From: Paracidovorax cattleyae
GTDB taxonomy: Bacteria > Pseudomonadota > Gammaproteobacteria > Burkholderiales > Burkholderiaceae_C
Direction of reading: 5' to 3'
DNA length: 64,000 bases
Assembly (NCBI RefSeq): GCF_900104515.1
Contig: NZ_FNJL01000012.1
Span: 1 to 64,000 of the forward strand
The position numbers and the translations under genes are program-made. The notes below the pieces were generated by a model. It was given only the letters and a program-made list of their open reading frames with translations, was not told the DNA's origin and did not search any database. Positions 19,957 through 28,362 of the stretch are shown here, piece after piece (position 1 is the stretch's first letter; each line of letters opens with the position of its first letter).

Positions 19957-21144
19957 TCAGCGCACCAGCGTGCGCAGTGCGTCACGCAGCAGCTGGAACT
20001 CCGCATCCAGCGCGTAGTGGTGGTTGCCAATGAACAGCCCCTGCTGGTCGATCCAGTCGGCATTGACCAGCCGGCCGTGGATCTCATGGTCGAACCACGA
20101 CATCACCTCATTCTTGGCGAAGTTGCCCGCGACGATGGGGCGGCAGTCGATGCTGTGCGATTGCAATGCCGCCACCAGTTGCTCGCGCCCGAACGGCGCA
20201 TCTTCCGCAAGCACCATGCTGAAGCCGAACCAACTGCTGTCCCCGATCTCCTGCTGCGTCCCCAGCATCGGGAACTCCGCCATCAGGGCCTGGAACTTGC
20301 GCGCGTTCTCGCGGCGGACCTGCACCATGCCGGGCAGCTTGCGCAGTTGTGCGGAGCCCAGCGCACCGCTCATCTCCAGCGGCCGGACGTTGTAGCCGGG
20401 CAGCACGAAACGGAAGGACTCCTGGAAGGGATCATCCGACTTCTCGCCGCAGACATGGTTGAACTTCGGAAGATTGCGCGTCCAGCCATGGGCTCGCAAG
20501 CAGATGAGCAGGTGGTGCAACTCCTCGTCGTCCGTCACCACCAGTCCGCCCTCCATCGTGGAGATGTGGTGGCTGAAGAACGAGCTGAACGTGCCCATCA
20601 GGCCATGTGTGCCCGCCTGGCGCCCCTGGAACACGGCGCCCATCGACTCGCAGTTGTCCTCGATCAGGTCGATGTCCCGCCCCTCCAGCATCTCGGCGAT
20701 CCGGTCGAAGGCATTGGGATTGCCGAGCAGGTTCACGGCCATCACCAGACGCGTGGCGGGCGTGATGGCGGCTTCCAGCTGCTCCAGGTCGTAGTTCAGC
20801 GTCTTCCTGTCGATATCCACGAACTTGAGCCTGAGCCCGTATTGGTAGAGCGGATAGTAGGTCGTGCTCCACGACACGGCCGGAACGATGACCTCGTCAC
20901 CCCGGGACAGCCGCCGTCCCTGCTTGCGGTAGAACAGCGCCGCCACCATGATCAGATTGGCCGCGGATCCGGAGCTCACCATCACGGCATGCCGGCTGCC
21001 GACGTACTCAGCGAACTCCCGCTCGAAGGCCGCCACGCGGGGGCCCATCGTGAACATGCCGGACGCGATCACATCCTGCAGGGAGGCGTATTCCTCTTCG
21101 TCCCAGGTCGTGCTCGCCAGGGGATAGGTTTTTGCTGCTGTCAT
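19957..21144 (-). CDS. ColD-like PLP-dependent GDP-4-keto-6-deoxymannose 3-dehydratase
   Basis: A 395-residue protein of the DegT/DnrJ/EryC1/StrS fold. The usual internal-aldimine lysine is replaced: the motif reads FFSHHISTMEGG, with His where aminotransferases have Lys. That substitution is the hallmark of the sugar 3-dehydratases ColD and RfbH/E1. With Gmd and a Fcl/ColC-like reductase encoded just upstream, the ColD reaction (removal of the C3 hydroxyl of GDP-4-keto-6-deoxymannose) is most likely, leading to GDP-colitose. Other conserved parts are SSGSAANLIMVAALFY, EVIVPAVSWSTTYYPL and LIEDNCESMGA. The start MTAAKTYPLAST is chosen over an upstream Met that would overlap the preceding gene by 65 bases. 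Lack of an E3-type reductase gene also favours ColD over RfbH. Confidence 0.85.
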   Translation of the reverse strand: MTAAKTYPLASTTWDEEEYASLQDVIASGMFTMGPRVAAFEREFAEYVGSRHAVMVSSGSAANLIMVAALFYRKQGRRLSRGDEVIVPAVSWSTTYYPLYQYGLRLKFVDIDRKTLNYDLEQLEAAITPATRLVMAVNLLGNPNAFDRIAEMLEGRDIDLIEDNCESMGAVFQGRQAGTHGLMGTFSSFFSHHISTMEGGLVVTDDEELHHLLICLRAHGWTRNLPKFNHVCGEKSDDPFQESFRFVLPGYNVRPLEMSGALGSAQLRKLPGMVQVRRENARKFQALMAEFPMLGTQQEIGDSSWFGFSMVLAEDAPFGREQLVAALQSHSIDCRPIVAGNFAKNEVMSWFDHEIHGRLVNADWIDQQGLFIGNHHYALDAEFQLLRDALRTLVR

Positions 21145-21202
21145 TGCTTGGTACTCGTCTGCTTGTGCCGCACCCGGGCACAGGACCCGGGGCAACGCTG
21201 TT

Positions 21203-22120
21203 CTAGGAAAGGCCGAGATGGTAGTCGTAGGCCTTGCGCATTCCCTCTTGCAGGGATGTGGACGCATGCCAGCCCCACTGCCCGGCCAGGGAGGTATCGA
21301 CGAGCTTGCGCTTCATGCCCACGGGCTTGGTCAGATCGTGCCGGAAGCCGCCCGCATAGCCCACCACCTCCGCGCCCACGCGGTAATAGTCGTTGATGGT
21401 GAGATCGTCTCCCAGCCCCACGTTCATCACCGGGGGCAGGCTGTCGAAGCGACGGAGCGCCTCCACCATGCAGTCCGCCAGGTCGCCCGCGTACATGAAT
21501 TCCCGGCGCGCATTGCCGTCGCCCCATATTTCCACTTCCGGTGCCCCCTCGGACTTGGCCTGGTGGATCTTCTGGAGGATGGCAGGCACCAGGTGGGACA
21601 CCTCGGGCGAGAACTTGTCGTGGCGGCCGTAGAGGTTGCAGGGAATCAGCGTCTTGTAGGCAAGGCCGCCCGGCTCCCGGCTGACGTAGTCGCACAACCG
21701 GGCGACCATGATCTTCGCCAGCGCGTAACCCTCGTTGGTGGGCTCGAGCTCGCCGGTCAGCACCATGTCCTCGCGCAGCGGCGTATCCCATCCGCGGGGG
21801 AACATGCAGGAGCTCCCGAGATTGAGCAGCCGCGGCACCCCGGCAGCCCGGGCTGCCATCACGATATTGCGCCCCATGTCCAGGTTGCCCAGCAGGAAGC
21901 GCACCGGATCGGCCATGTTGGCCTGGATGCCTCCAACGATGCCCGCCGCATGCACGACGGCGTCCGGCCGGTGCTCGGCGACGAAGCGCTCGACACTTAC
22001 GTAGTCCAGCAGGTCCAGCGCATCACGCCCGGGCGCGATGACTTCGAACTCGTGGATGGCGGGATGCTCCAGGAAATTGCGACCCACCATGCCGGTGGAT
22101 CCGGTCAGAAGAATACGCAT
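21203..22120 (-). CDS. GDP-L-fucose-synthase-like epimerase/reductase (candidate ColC)
   Basis: A 305-residue extended SDR enzyme. It has the NADP site TGSTGMVG at the N-terminus and the catalytic set GSSCMFP (Ser) and YALAK (Tyr, Lys), with LEPTNEGYALAK and MPCNLY-like IPCNLYGRHDKFSP and REFMYAGDLADC as in Fcl (WcaG). Fcl makes GDP-L-fucose; its close relative ColC performs the same C5 epimerisation and C4 reduction on the 3-deoxy intermediate to give GDP-L-colitose. Lying between gmd and the ColD-like gene, ColC is the better guess, but sequence alone does not separate them. Confidence 0.85.
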   Translation of the reverse strand: MRILLTGSTGMVGRNFLEHPAIHEFEVIAPGRDALDLLDYVSVERFVAEHRPDAVVHAAGIVGGIQANMADPVRFLLGNLDMGRNIVMAARAAGVPRLLNLGSSCMFPRGWDTPLREDMVLTGELEPTNEGYALAKIMVARLCDYVSREPGGLAYKTLIPCNLYGRHDKFSPEVSHLVPAILQKIHQAKSEGAPEVEIWGDGNARREFMYAGDLADCMVEALRRFDSLPPVMNVGLGDDLTINDYYRVGAEVVGYAGGFRHDLTKPVGMKRKLVDTSLAGQWGWHASTSLQEGMRKAYDYHLGLS

Positions 22121-22141
22121 GGCGATATCTGGCCGGCCGCC

Positions 22142-23221
22142 TCAAGCCCTGCGGCCGCGCAGGAAACCCTGGTCCCGGCACAGCTGGTCGCGCTCGGCCA
22201 TCTTGAGATCCGCCTGGGCCATCTCGCGCACCAGGTCTCCGAACGAAGTGCGTGGCACCCAGCCCAGCGCATCGCGGGCCTTGGACGGATCGCCCAGCAG
22301 CGTCTCCACCTCGGTGGGCCGGAAATACCGCGGATCCACGCTCACGCGCAGCCGGCCGGCCTCGTCGTAGCCCTTTTCATCGATGCCTTCGCCCTGCCAG
22401 GACAAAGACATGCCCATTTCCTTCGCAGCGGCATCCACGAAATCGCGCACGCTGTACTGGATGCCGCTGGCGATCACGAAATCCTCCGGACGGTCCTGCT
22501 GCAGCATCAGCCACTGGGCTTCCACGTAGTCCCGGGCATGGCCCCAGTCGCGCTTGGCGTCGAGGTTGCCCAGGAAGAGCTGGTCCTGCATCCCGAGCTT
22601 GATGCGGGCCAGAGCCCGGGTAATCTTGCGTGTGACGAACGTTTCGCCCCGGATGGGCGACTCGTGGTTGAAAAGGATGCCATTGCAGGCATAGATGCCA
22701 TACGCTTCCCGGTAATTCACCGTGATCCAGTAAGCGTAGAGCTTCGCTGCGGCGTAGGGAGAGCGCGGATAGAACGGCGTGCTCTCGCGTTGGGGAATTT
22801 CCTGCACCAGGCCGTACAGCTCGGAGGTGGATGCCTGGTAGAAGCGGCAGGTCTTCTCCAGCCCCAGGATGCGGATGGCCTCGAGGATCCGCAGCGGGCC
22901 GAGTGCATCGGAATTCGCCGTGTATTCGGGCTCCTCGAAAGACACCGCCACGTGGCTCTGCGCCGCGAGGTTGTAGATCTCGTCGGGCTGGATCTTCTGG
23001 ATGATGCGCACCAGCGACAGCGAATCCGTCATGTCGCCGTAATGCAGGATGAACCTCGGATCGGGTGTGTGCGGGTCCTGGAAGAGGTGGTCGATCCGCT
23101 CCGTGTTGATGAGCGAGGTCCTGCGCTTGATCCCGTGGACCGTATATCCCTTGTCGAGCAGCAGCTCCGCCAGGTAGGCCCCGTCCTGGCCGGTGATTCC
23201 GGTGATGAGTGCAGTTTTCAT
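22142..23221 (-). CDS. gmd: GDP-mannose 4,6-dehydratase
   Basis: A 359-residue extended SDR enzyme converting GDP-mannose to GDP-4-keto-6-deoxymannose in the cytoplasm. The NADP-binding [19 protein letters not shown], catalytic STSELYG (Thr/Glu) and [10 protein letters not shown] (Tyr, Lys), and [19 protein letters not shown] are typical. The ATG start (MKTALIT) is preferred; an in-frame TTG two codons upstream is possible. Length is standard for the family. The gene is 31 bases downstream of the 259-residue protein gene and 21 bases upstream of the Fcl/ColC-like gene. Confidence 0.96.
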   Translation of the reverse strand: MKTALITGITGQDGAYLAELLLDKGYTVHGIKRRTSLINTERIDHLFQDPHTPDPRFILHYGDMTDSLSLVRIIQKIQPDEIYNLAAQSHVAVSFEEPEYTANSDALGPLRILEAIRILGLEKTCRFYQASTSELYGLVQEIPQRESTPFYPRSPYAAAKLYAYWITVNYREAYGIYACNGILFNHESPIRGETFVTRKITRALARIKLGMQDQLFLGNLDAKRDWGHARDYVEAQWLMLQQDRPEDFVIASGIQYSVRDFVDAAAKEMGMSLSWQGEGIDEKGYDEAGRLRVSVDPRYFRPTEVETLLGDPSKARDALGWVPRTSFGDLVREMAQADLKMAERDQLCRDQGFLRGRRA

Positions 23222-23252
23222 TGGCAATCCATTGGTTTTCTAGAAATACGAT

Positions 23253-24032
23253 TCAGTAGCAGATCAGGGCCCGGCGCAGTTTCTGCATCCATCCCAGGCG
23301 CTTCTGCCAGGGCACACGGATCATCCAGCCGAAATACGCCATCTGGAGGGAAGCCAGTGCGCCACGCTTGCCGGCAAGTGCCGGACGCCGAGAAACCTCC
23401 AGCGCCACCCCCTCTCTCTGCGCCCAGCGCAGCGAGTCGGCGATCCAGTGCCCCTTTTCCACGAGGTTCACGAACTCGAAAAGGGGCTGCTTCATTCCAT
23501 AGAAGCCGTCGCTGTAGGAGGTCCGGTAAGAACCCATGATTTCGAAATTCCAGGGATTCTCGCCGTCCAGCAGCAATCGGAGCAGATATTCGCGGTCCCA
23601 GAATGCCGCGACGGTGGCGCGGTAGGGTGCGCCGCGCCGCAACACGCCGAACAATGGATCGTCCGCGTCGGCATCCGTCCTGATGTGGTTCCAGTATTTC
23701 AGGTGCATGGCATCGTGGCGCTCCACGAAATCCAGGCAGTTCTGGAACAGCGCCGGGTCGACCGGCGTGGCCATCATCAGGTCTTCGAGCAGCACCATGA
23801 CCTTGCGGGCAGGCACCTGCTGCAGGATGGCGCGGAAGCTGGAAGACCAGTCATGGTCCTTGCCGGAAAGCACGGGAATCACCCCCTCTTCCCGGCAGGC
23901 AACTTCGTTGCTCCCGAAATACACGGGATGGCCGGTCGCGGAAGGAAACTGGCGCCGCAATTGCGACATGAAGGGCGCCCACAGATCGCTGTATTTGTCG
24001 CACGACAGGACCACTATGGCGAAATCATGCAT
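23253..24032 (-). CDS. Unassigned 259-residue protein, possible glycosyltransferase
   Basis: I do not recognise a named family. The N-terminus FAIVVLSCDKYSDLW suggests a Rossmann-like beta-alpha start as in GT-A enzymes. A segment VMVLLEDLMMATPVD (about 100-115) is placed and shaped like the DDxxL-type nucleotide-sugar motif of some glycosyltransferases, with E-D in place of D-D. Later YSDGFYGMKQPLFEFVNLVEKG is well ordered. No signal peptide or membrane segment is seen, so it is cytoplasmic. It overlaps the flippase stop by eight bases and precedes gmd by 31 bases, so it belongs to the operon. Glycosyltransferase is an inference. Confidence 0.7.
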   Translation of the reverse strand: MHDFAIVVLSCDKYSDLWAPFMSQLRRQFPSATGHPVYFGSNEVACREEGVIPVLSGKDHDWSSSFRAILQQVPARKVMVLLEDLMMATPVDPALFQNCLDFVERHDAMHLKYWNHIRTDADADDPLFGVLRRGAPYRATVAAFWDREYLLRLLLDGENPWNFEIMGSYRTSYSDGFYGMKQPLFEFVNLVEKGHWIADSLRWAQREGVALEVSRRPALAGKRGALASLQMAYFGWMIRVPWQKRLGWMQKLRRALICY

Positions 24033-25329
24033 CCGATGAACCCTTGAACATTGAGACCACGGCCCGACCGATCCCGGAGCGGCCTGCAGCCACCCAGAAC
24101 CCCGCCGCCAGCACCAGGATCGCCACGCCGGTCACGAGCATCACCCACACCAGGTGGATGGGATCGTTCCTGAAATGCCACGCCGCGCAGGCGAGAAAAG
24201 GCGCAGCGGAAAACACCAGGTAGGCAAAGAGCAGCCGCCCCTGGGCGAGCAGGTAATGCTCCAAGACCATGATCAGCGCCACCGGCACCATCGCCCATCC
24301 ATACCAGCGCAGAATGCCCGATGCGCTCCGATAGGCTTCGCCGAAAAGCAGCACAGTGACCTGCTCCGCGAACAGCCAGTAGAAGACGGCCCCGGCTACC
24401 GTCATGAACAACGTCATTCCGATCGCCTTCACCAGCAGGTGGCCCGTCGCGTTCTTCAGGGCCGTCCCGGCCGCAGCCATGGGCAGCAGAGGCACCACCA
24501 CCGCGGAAGGCAGATACATCACGGCCTTGCCCAGGGTGGCCGCGGCCGCATAGTACCCGGCTCTTTCCGCATCGAAGAAGGCCTTCGCCAGCAGCACGTC
24601 CACCTGGAACAGGAAATTGAAGGACAGGGTTGCCAGCAGCACGGGGAACAACTCCCCGAGCCCCACCCGGTCCACGGGATTGGACAGGCTCAGGGGCACG
24701 TCGAGCCTCCGCCAGCAATAGGCGATGCTGTAGGCGGCGAGGAATCCGCTGGCCAGCGCAAGGCCCAGTGTCGCACCCTGCACGCCCCAGCCGATCGCCA
24801 CCAGGGCTGCGCTGCCGATCAGCTTGGCGAGCGGCCCCAGCACATTCAGCAGCGCGATGAACCCGAAATGGTGGCGCGCCTGGGCCAGCGCGTTGGCCAC
24901 GGGCAGCAGCAGCATCAGGAACAGGTTCAGCCCGACAAAGACCACGGGCAGCAGGCTCGGAGAGCGAAGCGTTTTCTGCAGGGGCAGCGCCATCAATGCG
25001 AAGGCGCCGATGCCACACAGTCCCAGTCCGAGCAGCCACAACTGGTTCCTCCAGAAGATCGCGCGCACCTCACCGCCCCCATGGAGCGCCAGATGCCGGG
25101 AGAAAAACCGGGCCATGGCGATGTTCATCGTGGAGACCGGCACACTGAGAATGGGGACCAGCGCCATCAGCGCACCGAGCAGGCCATACTCCTGCGGCCC
25201 CAGCATTCGCCCCATGGCAACGGAATAGGCATACCCGAGAACCCCGCCCAGGATGGACGTGATGAAGAGATAACCGGAAGAACTCAGCAGCTTCCGCCCG
25301 AGAGGCGCCTGCTCCGGCGAATCGGCCAT
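24025..25329 (-). CDS. Polysaccharide flippase (Wzx-like), first copy
   Basis: A 434-residue membrane protein with about twelve to fourteen hydrophobic helices. The start is typical of the family: LLSSSGYLFITSILGGVLGYAYSVAMGR, then LGPQEYGLLGALMALVPILSVP. It would flip an undecaprenyl-linked oligosaccharide to the periplasmic face. Its ATG shares a base with the epimerase stop (TGATG), and its own end overlaps the next gene by eight bases, implying coupled translation. It is one of two flippases in this operon. Confidence 0.9.
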   Translation of the reverse strand: MADSPEQAPLGRKLLSSSGYLFITSILGGVLGYAYSVAMGRMLGPQEYGLLGALMALVPILSVPVSTMNIAMARFFSRHLALHGGGEVRAIFWRNQLWLLGLGLCGIGAFALMALPLQKTLRSPSLLPVVFVGLNLFLMLLLPVANALAQARHHFGFIALLNVLGPLAKLIGSAALVAIGWGVQGATLGLALASGFLAAYSIAYCWRRLDVPLSLSNPVDRVGLGELFPVLLATLSFNFLFQVDVLLAKAFFDAERAGYYAAAATLGKAVMYLPSAVVVPLLPMAAAGTALKNATGHLLVKAIGMTLFMTVAGAVFYWLFAEQVTVLLFGEAYRSASGILRWYGWAMVPVALIMVLEHYLLAQGRLLFAYLVFSAAPFLACAAWHFRNDPIHLVWVMLVTGVAILVLAAGFWVAAGRSGIGRAVVSMFKGSSDA

Positions 25330-26465
25330 CAGTTTGTCTTCCCGAACCCAGCGCCCGCACCGGCTCCCTGGAATGACAGTCGATTGACGATCACCTCGCT
25401 CGCGCTGACCAGCACCGGCGTGGGTACGCGCTTGTGGGTTGCGGGATTCTCGAGGAACCGATCGATGGTGGATTCATCGAGCTTGCTGAGGACAGCGTTC
25501 TCCCCCAGGCCTTCGGTCCTCTCGGTCACGTTTCTCAGTATGAGGCACGGCTTTCCGAGGTAATAGCACTCCTCCTGGTTCGAGCCGCCATCGGTCACCA
25601 CATATTCCGCGCCGCCCAGCACCTTCATGAAGTCCATGTAGGGCATGCGCTTGGCGAGCCGGATGCGGGGCTGCGCCTTCAACCGGTCGAGAAGCCCCAG
25701 GCGTACCAAAGCCACCTCGGTGAGGTGATGCAGGATGAAGACGCAGGGAGTTTTCTGCGATTGCCGGATGGCCTTCTCGACAAGGCTCCTGACCAGGCGC
25801 TCGTTGAACAGGTTCTCCTGCCGATGCAGCACGAAGACGAAGTACGGCCCTTCCAGCCCCTGGACGGGATTATCCTGGGAGCCGCCGCCGGACGACTGAG
25901 CGATCGCCAGTGCATCGCGCAGCGTGTTGTCGCCCGTGTCGATCTTCTCTCCACCCAGCCGGCCGAGGTTGCGCAGCGACCACTCGTTGGGGCAGAAATG
26001 GATGTCCGCCAGCCGCGACGTGATCACCCGGTCGATCTCTTCCGGAAAAGGATGGAGATAGTTGAAGGAGCGCAGGCCGGCCTCCACGTGAGCGACGTCC
26101 GTCCTGAGCACCTTCGCGAGCAATGCGCCCATGACCGTCGATACCGTGTCTCCATGCACAACGACGACGTTCGCTCCGGGCAATTGCCGCATATGGCGCC
26201 GAAGTCGCCCCACCGACCGAAGGAGCGTGCGGAAGAACCACATCAGCAGCGAAACCGCGCTCTTGCGGATCTCACCCTCGAAAAGGACGAGATCCGGCGC
26301 CTGCTTGCCGACGAGCGCCAGCAGCTCGCTGTGCCGTATGTCGTTCTGGCCCGAAGCCACCAGCTGGAACGGAATGCCGCGCCGCCAGCACACCTGCATG
26401 ACGGGCATCATCTTGATCAGCTCAGCCGTGGTTCCGATGAAGAAATAGATGTTCTTGTAATGCAC
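25329..26465 (-). CDS. UDP-N-acetylglucosamine 2-epimerase-like protein (WecB relative)
   Basis: A 378-residue GT-B-fold protein of the non-hydrolysing UDP-GlcNAc 2-epimerase family, which makes UDP-ManNAc. Conserved parts include VVHGDTVSTVMGALLAKVL, HVEAGLRSFNYLHPFPEE, LHRQENLFNERLV with the active-site His, and TDGGSNQEECYYLGKPC. The N-terminal loop, which reads GTRPEAIK in typical members, is GTTAELIK here, losing the Arg that helps bind UDP. Substrate may therefore differ. The start is taken as GTG ten bases after the WecE-like gene; the only ATG upstream would overlap that gene by 50 bases. Confidence 0.82.
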   Translation of the reverse strand: MHYKNIYFFIGTTAELIKMMPVMQVCWRRGIPFQLVASGQNDIRHSELLALVGKQAPDLVLFEGEIRKSAVSLLMWFFRTLLRSVGRLRRHMRQLPGANVVVVHGDTVSTVMGALLAKVLRTDVAHVEAGLRSFNYLHPFPEEIDRVITSRLADIHFCPNEWSLRNLGRLGGEKIDTGDNTLRDALAIAQSSGGGSQDNPVQGLEGPYFVFVLHRQENLFNERLVRSLVEKAIRQSQKTPCVFILHHLTEVALVRLGLLDRLKAQPRIRLAKRMPYMDFMKVLGGAEYVVTDGGSNQEECYYLGKPCLILRNVTERTEGLGENAVLSKLDESTIDRFLENPATHKRVPTPVLVSASEVIVNRLSFQGAGAGAGFGKTN

Positions 26466-26475
26466 GTGCGGGGCT

Positions 26476-27606
26476 TCAAAGATAGAAATCGCGGATCGCG
26501 GAAGTGATCCGGGCCACCTGCGCATCTTCCAGTTCGTAGAACAGAGGAAGCCTCAGCAGGGCATCGGTGTAGCGATCGCAATTCGGCAGCGGCCGTCCAT
26601 CGTGCAGGCCTGCGTAGTAGGGACTGCTGTGCAGGCTCTGGTAGTGGAAGACGGCGTGGATGCCGGCCGACTTCAGGTGCTCGATCAGCCGTGAGCGCTC
26701 TTCCAGGCTGCCGCACACGACGTAGAACATGTGGGCATTGTTGGTGGCATACCCGGGCACGAAAGGCAACGACAGGATGCCCCGCTCCGCCAGGCCCTGC
26801 AACTGGTCATGGTACTGGGCCCAGATCGCGAGACGGCGGTCCTGGATCGTGCGCAATTGCTCGAGCTGCGCAAAAAGGAATGCAGCAGTGACGTCCGACG
26901 GAAGAAACGACGAACCGATGTCCACCCACCCGTATTTATCCACTTCGCCCCGCCAGAAGGCCGAGCGGTTGGTACCCTTTTCCCACACGATCTCCGCGCG
27001 CAACTCCAGCTCGGGATTGTTCACGCACAGCATGCCGCCTTCGCCCGAGATGATGTTCTTCGTTTCGTGGAAGGAAAACGCCCCCAGGTCCCCGATCCCC
27101 CCCAGCGGCCGCCCCTTGTAGTACGAATCGATGGCCTGAGCGGCATCTTCCACGATCACCAGATCGTGCCTGCGGGCGAGTTCCAGCAACGGGTCCATGT
27201 CGCAGGCGGCCCCCGCATAGTGGACGGGAACGATCGCCTTGGTCCGGGGGGTGATCAGCGCCTCGACGGTCGCGCAGTCCATGTTGGGCTCCCGCGAGCC
27301 GCTGTCGGCGAAGACGACACGCGCCCCCCGGAGGACGAACGCATTGGCCGTGGACACGAAGGTGAACGACGGCATGATGACTTCGTCGCCCGGCTCGATG
27401 TCGCTGAGCAGCGCGGACATCTCCAGGGCGTCGGTGCAGGACGATGTCAGCAGGGTGCTGCGGAAGCCGAACCGCTCCCTCATGAATGCGTGACACTGGC
27501 GCGTGAATCCGCCATTGCCGGATATCTTGCCGGACGCGACTGCCTGCTGGATGTAATCCAGTTCACGCCCGGTCATGAACGGCTTGTTGAAGGGGATCGA
27601 TTCCAT
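26476..27606 (-). CDS. wecE: dTDP-4-amino-4,6-dideoxygalactose transaminase (WecE/RffA type)
   Basis: A 376-residue PLP enzyme closely matching E. coli WecE through its whole length: IPFNKPFMTGRELDYIQ, SSCTDALEMSALL, GDEVIMPSFTFVSTANAF, VPVHYAGAACDM, VEDAAQAI and FSFHETKN with the catalytic Lys. It converts dTDP-4-keto-6-deoxyglucose to dTDP-Fuc4N. Unlike the ColD-like protein of the same operon it keeps the lysine, so it is a true aminotransferase. The start abuts the stop of the acetyltransferase gene. The dTDP-sugar precursor genes (rmlA, rmlB) are not in this window. Confidence 0.93.
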   Translation of the reverse strand: MESIPFNKPFMTGRELDYIQQAVASGKISGNGGFTRQCHAFMRERFGFRSTLLTSSCTDALEMSALLSDIEPGDEVIMPSFTFVSTANAFVLRGARVVFADSGSREPNMDCATVEALITPRTKAIVPVHYAGAACDMDPLLELARRHDLVIVEDAAQAIDSYYKGRPLGGIGDLGAFSFHETKNIISGEGGMLCVNNPELELRAEIVWEKGTNRSAFWRGEVDKYGWVDIGSSFLPSDVTAAFLFAQLEQLRTIQDRRLAIWAQYHDQLQGLAERGILSLPFVPGYATNNAHMFYVVCGSLEERSRLIEHLKSAGIHAVFHYQSLHSSPYYAGLHDGRPLPNCDRYTDALLRLPLFYELEDAQVARITSAIRDFYL

Positions 27607-28362
27607 TTACTGCGCCTTGATCCAGCAGTGGAACGTGTGCACTGCCTTGTAGATATAGAACCCGTGTCCTGCCACGCCCCGCAATGCACCGGCATTGCGC
27701 AGATGGGTGGAATATTCCATCTGTGCGCAGCCGTTTGCGGCTGTCCATGAGAGAGACGCCCGAAGCAAGGCCCCGAAGATTCCGCGCTTCTGGAAACCAG
27801 GATCCACTGCGAAAAGCATTCCATCGCAACGCGCGTCATCCAGGCGACGCAAGGCCGCGAATCCGCAGATGCGGGAAGCCTCGTCCTCGTACACGAGGAC
27901 GCTGTCGGCGACCCCAGGCTCCTCGACGGCCCTGCGGGCCCAGTCCGGATAGATCTGGTCGGCAGCATGCCCGTCCAGCCGGGCATCGGAATGATAATGT
28001 CCCACGTACCCGCGGAACGCCGCGCATGCAACACCTTCGACGGCTGCAGCATCCGCAGCAACGGCCTGCCGCACGGGCCCGGGCGGATCGTCCAGGTTGC
28101 CTGCATCGACAGACCGGCGAAGATAGACCAGGGTGTCCATCAATCGGAAGCCCCGCTCTTCCATGGCATGCAATGCGCGGACCGCATCGGCGGAGCACCT
28201 CGCGATGAGGAGTTCGAGCTTTTCCGCCTCGGCCGCCTCCAGCGCCGCGCCCACCTCCTGAACATCGGAGATACTGGTTTTCCCGATCCTTCTGGAAAAC
28301 CGGTGGCTGTCGAGCGGGGAGAACAGCATGGCCTCACTTCCTCCCGATGACGGATTTTTCAT
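27607..28362 (-). CDS. wecD: GNAT acetyltransferase, probable dTDP-Fuc4N N-acetyltransferase (WecD-like)
   Basis: A 251-residue protein. The C-terminal half is a GNAT domain: RQAVAADAAAVEGVACAAFRG, GFAALRRLDD, then the acetyl-CoA loop VDPGFQKRGIFGALLRASL (Q-x2-R-G-x-G-like). The N-terminal half resembles the extension of WecD/RffC, with RGFRLMDTLVYLRR. WecD acetylates dTDP-Fuc4N to dTDP-Fuc4NAc, and the transaminase gene follows at once, which supports the call. Two starts are possible: MKNPSS at 28362, with AGGAG five bases upstream but 29 bases inside the preceding gene, or 28329, also with GGAGG nearby, giving 240 residues. Confidence 0.8.
   Translation of the reverse strand: MKNPSSGGSEAMLFSPLDSHRFSRRIGKTSISDVQEVGAALEAAEAEKLELLIARCSADAVRALHAMEERGFRLMDTLVYLRRSVDAGNLDDPPGPVRQAVAADAAAVEGVACAAFRGYVGHYHSDARLDGHAADQIYPDWARRAVEEPGVADSVLVYEDEASRICGFAALRRLDDARCDGMLFAVDPGFQKRGIFGALLRASLSWTAANGCAQMEYSTHLRNAGALRGVAGHGFYIYKAVHTFHCWIKAQ

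Noticed and set aside
19957..21144. Calling the DegT-fold protein an aminotransferase (perosamine synthase)
   Set aside because: The catalytic lysine position is His, which is incompatible with a usual aminotransferase.
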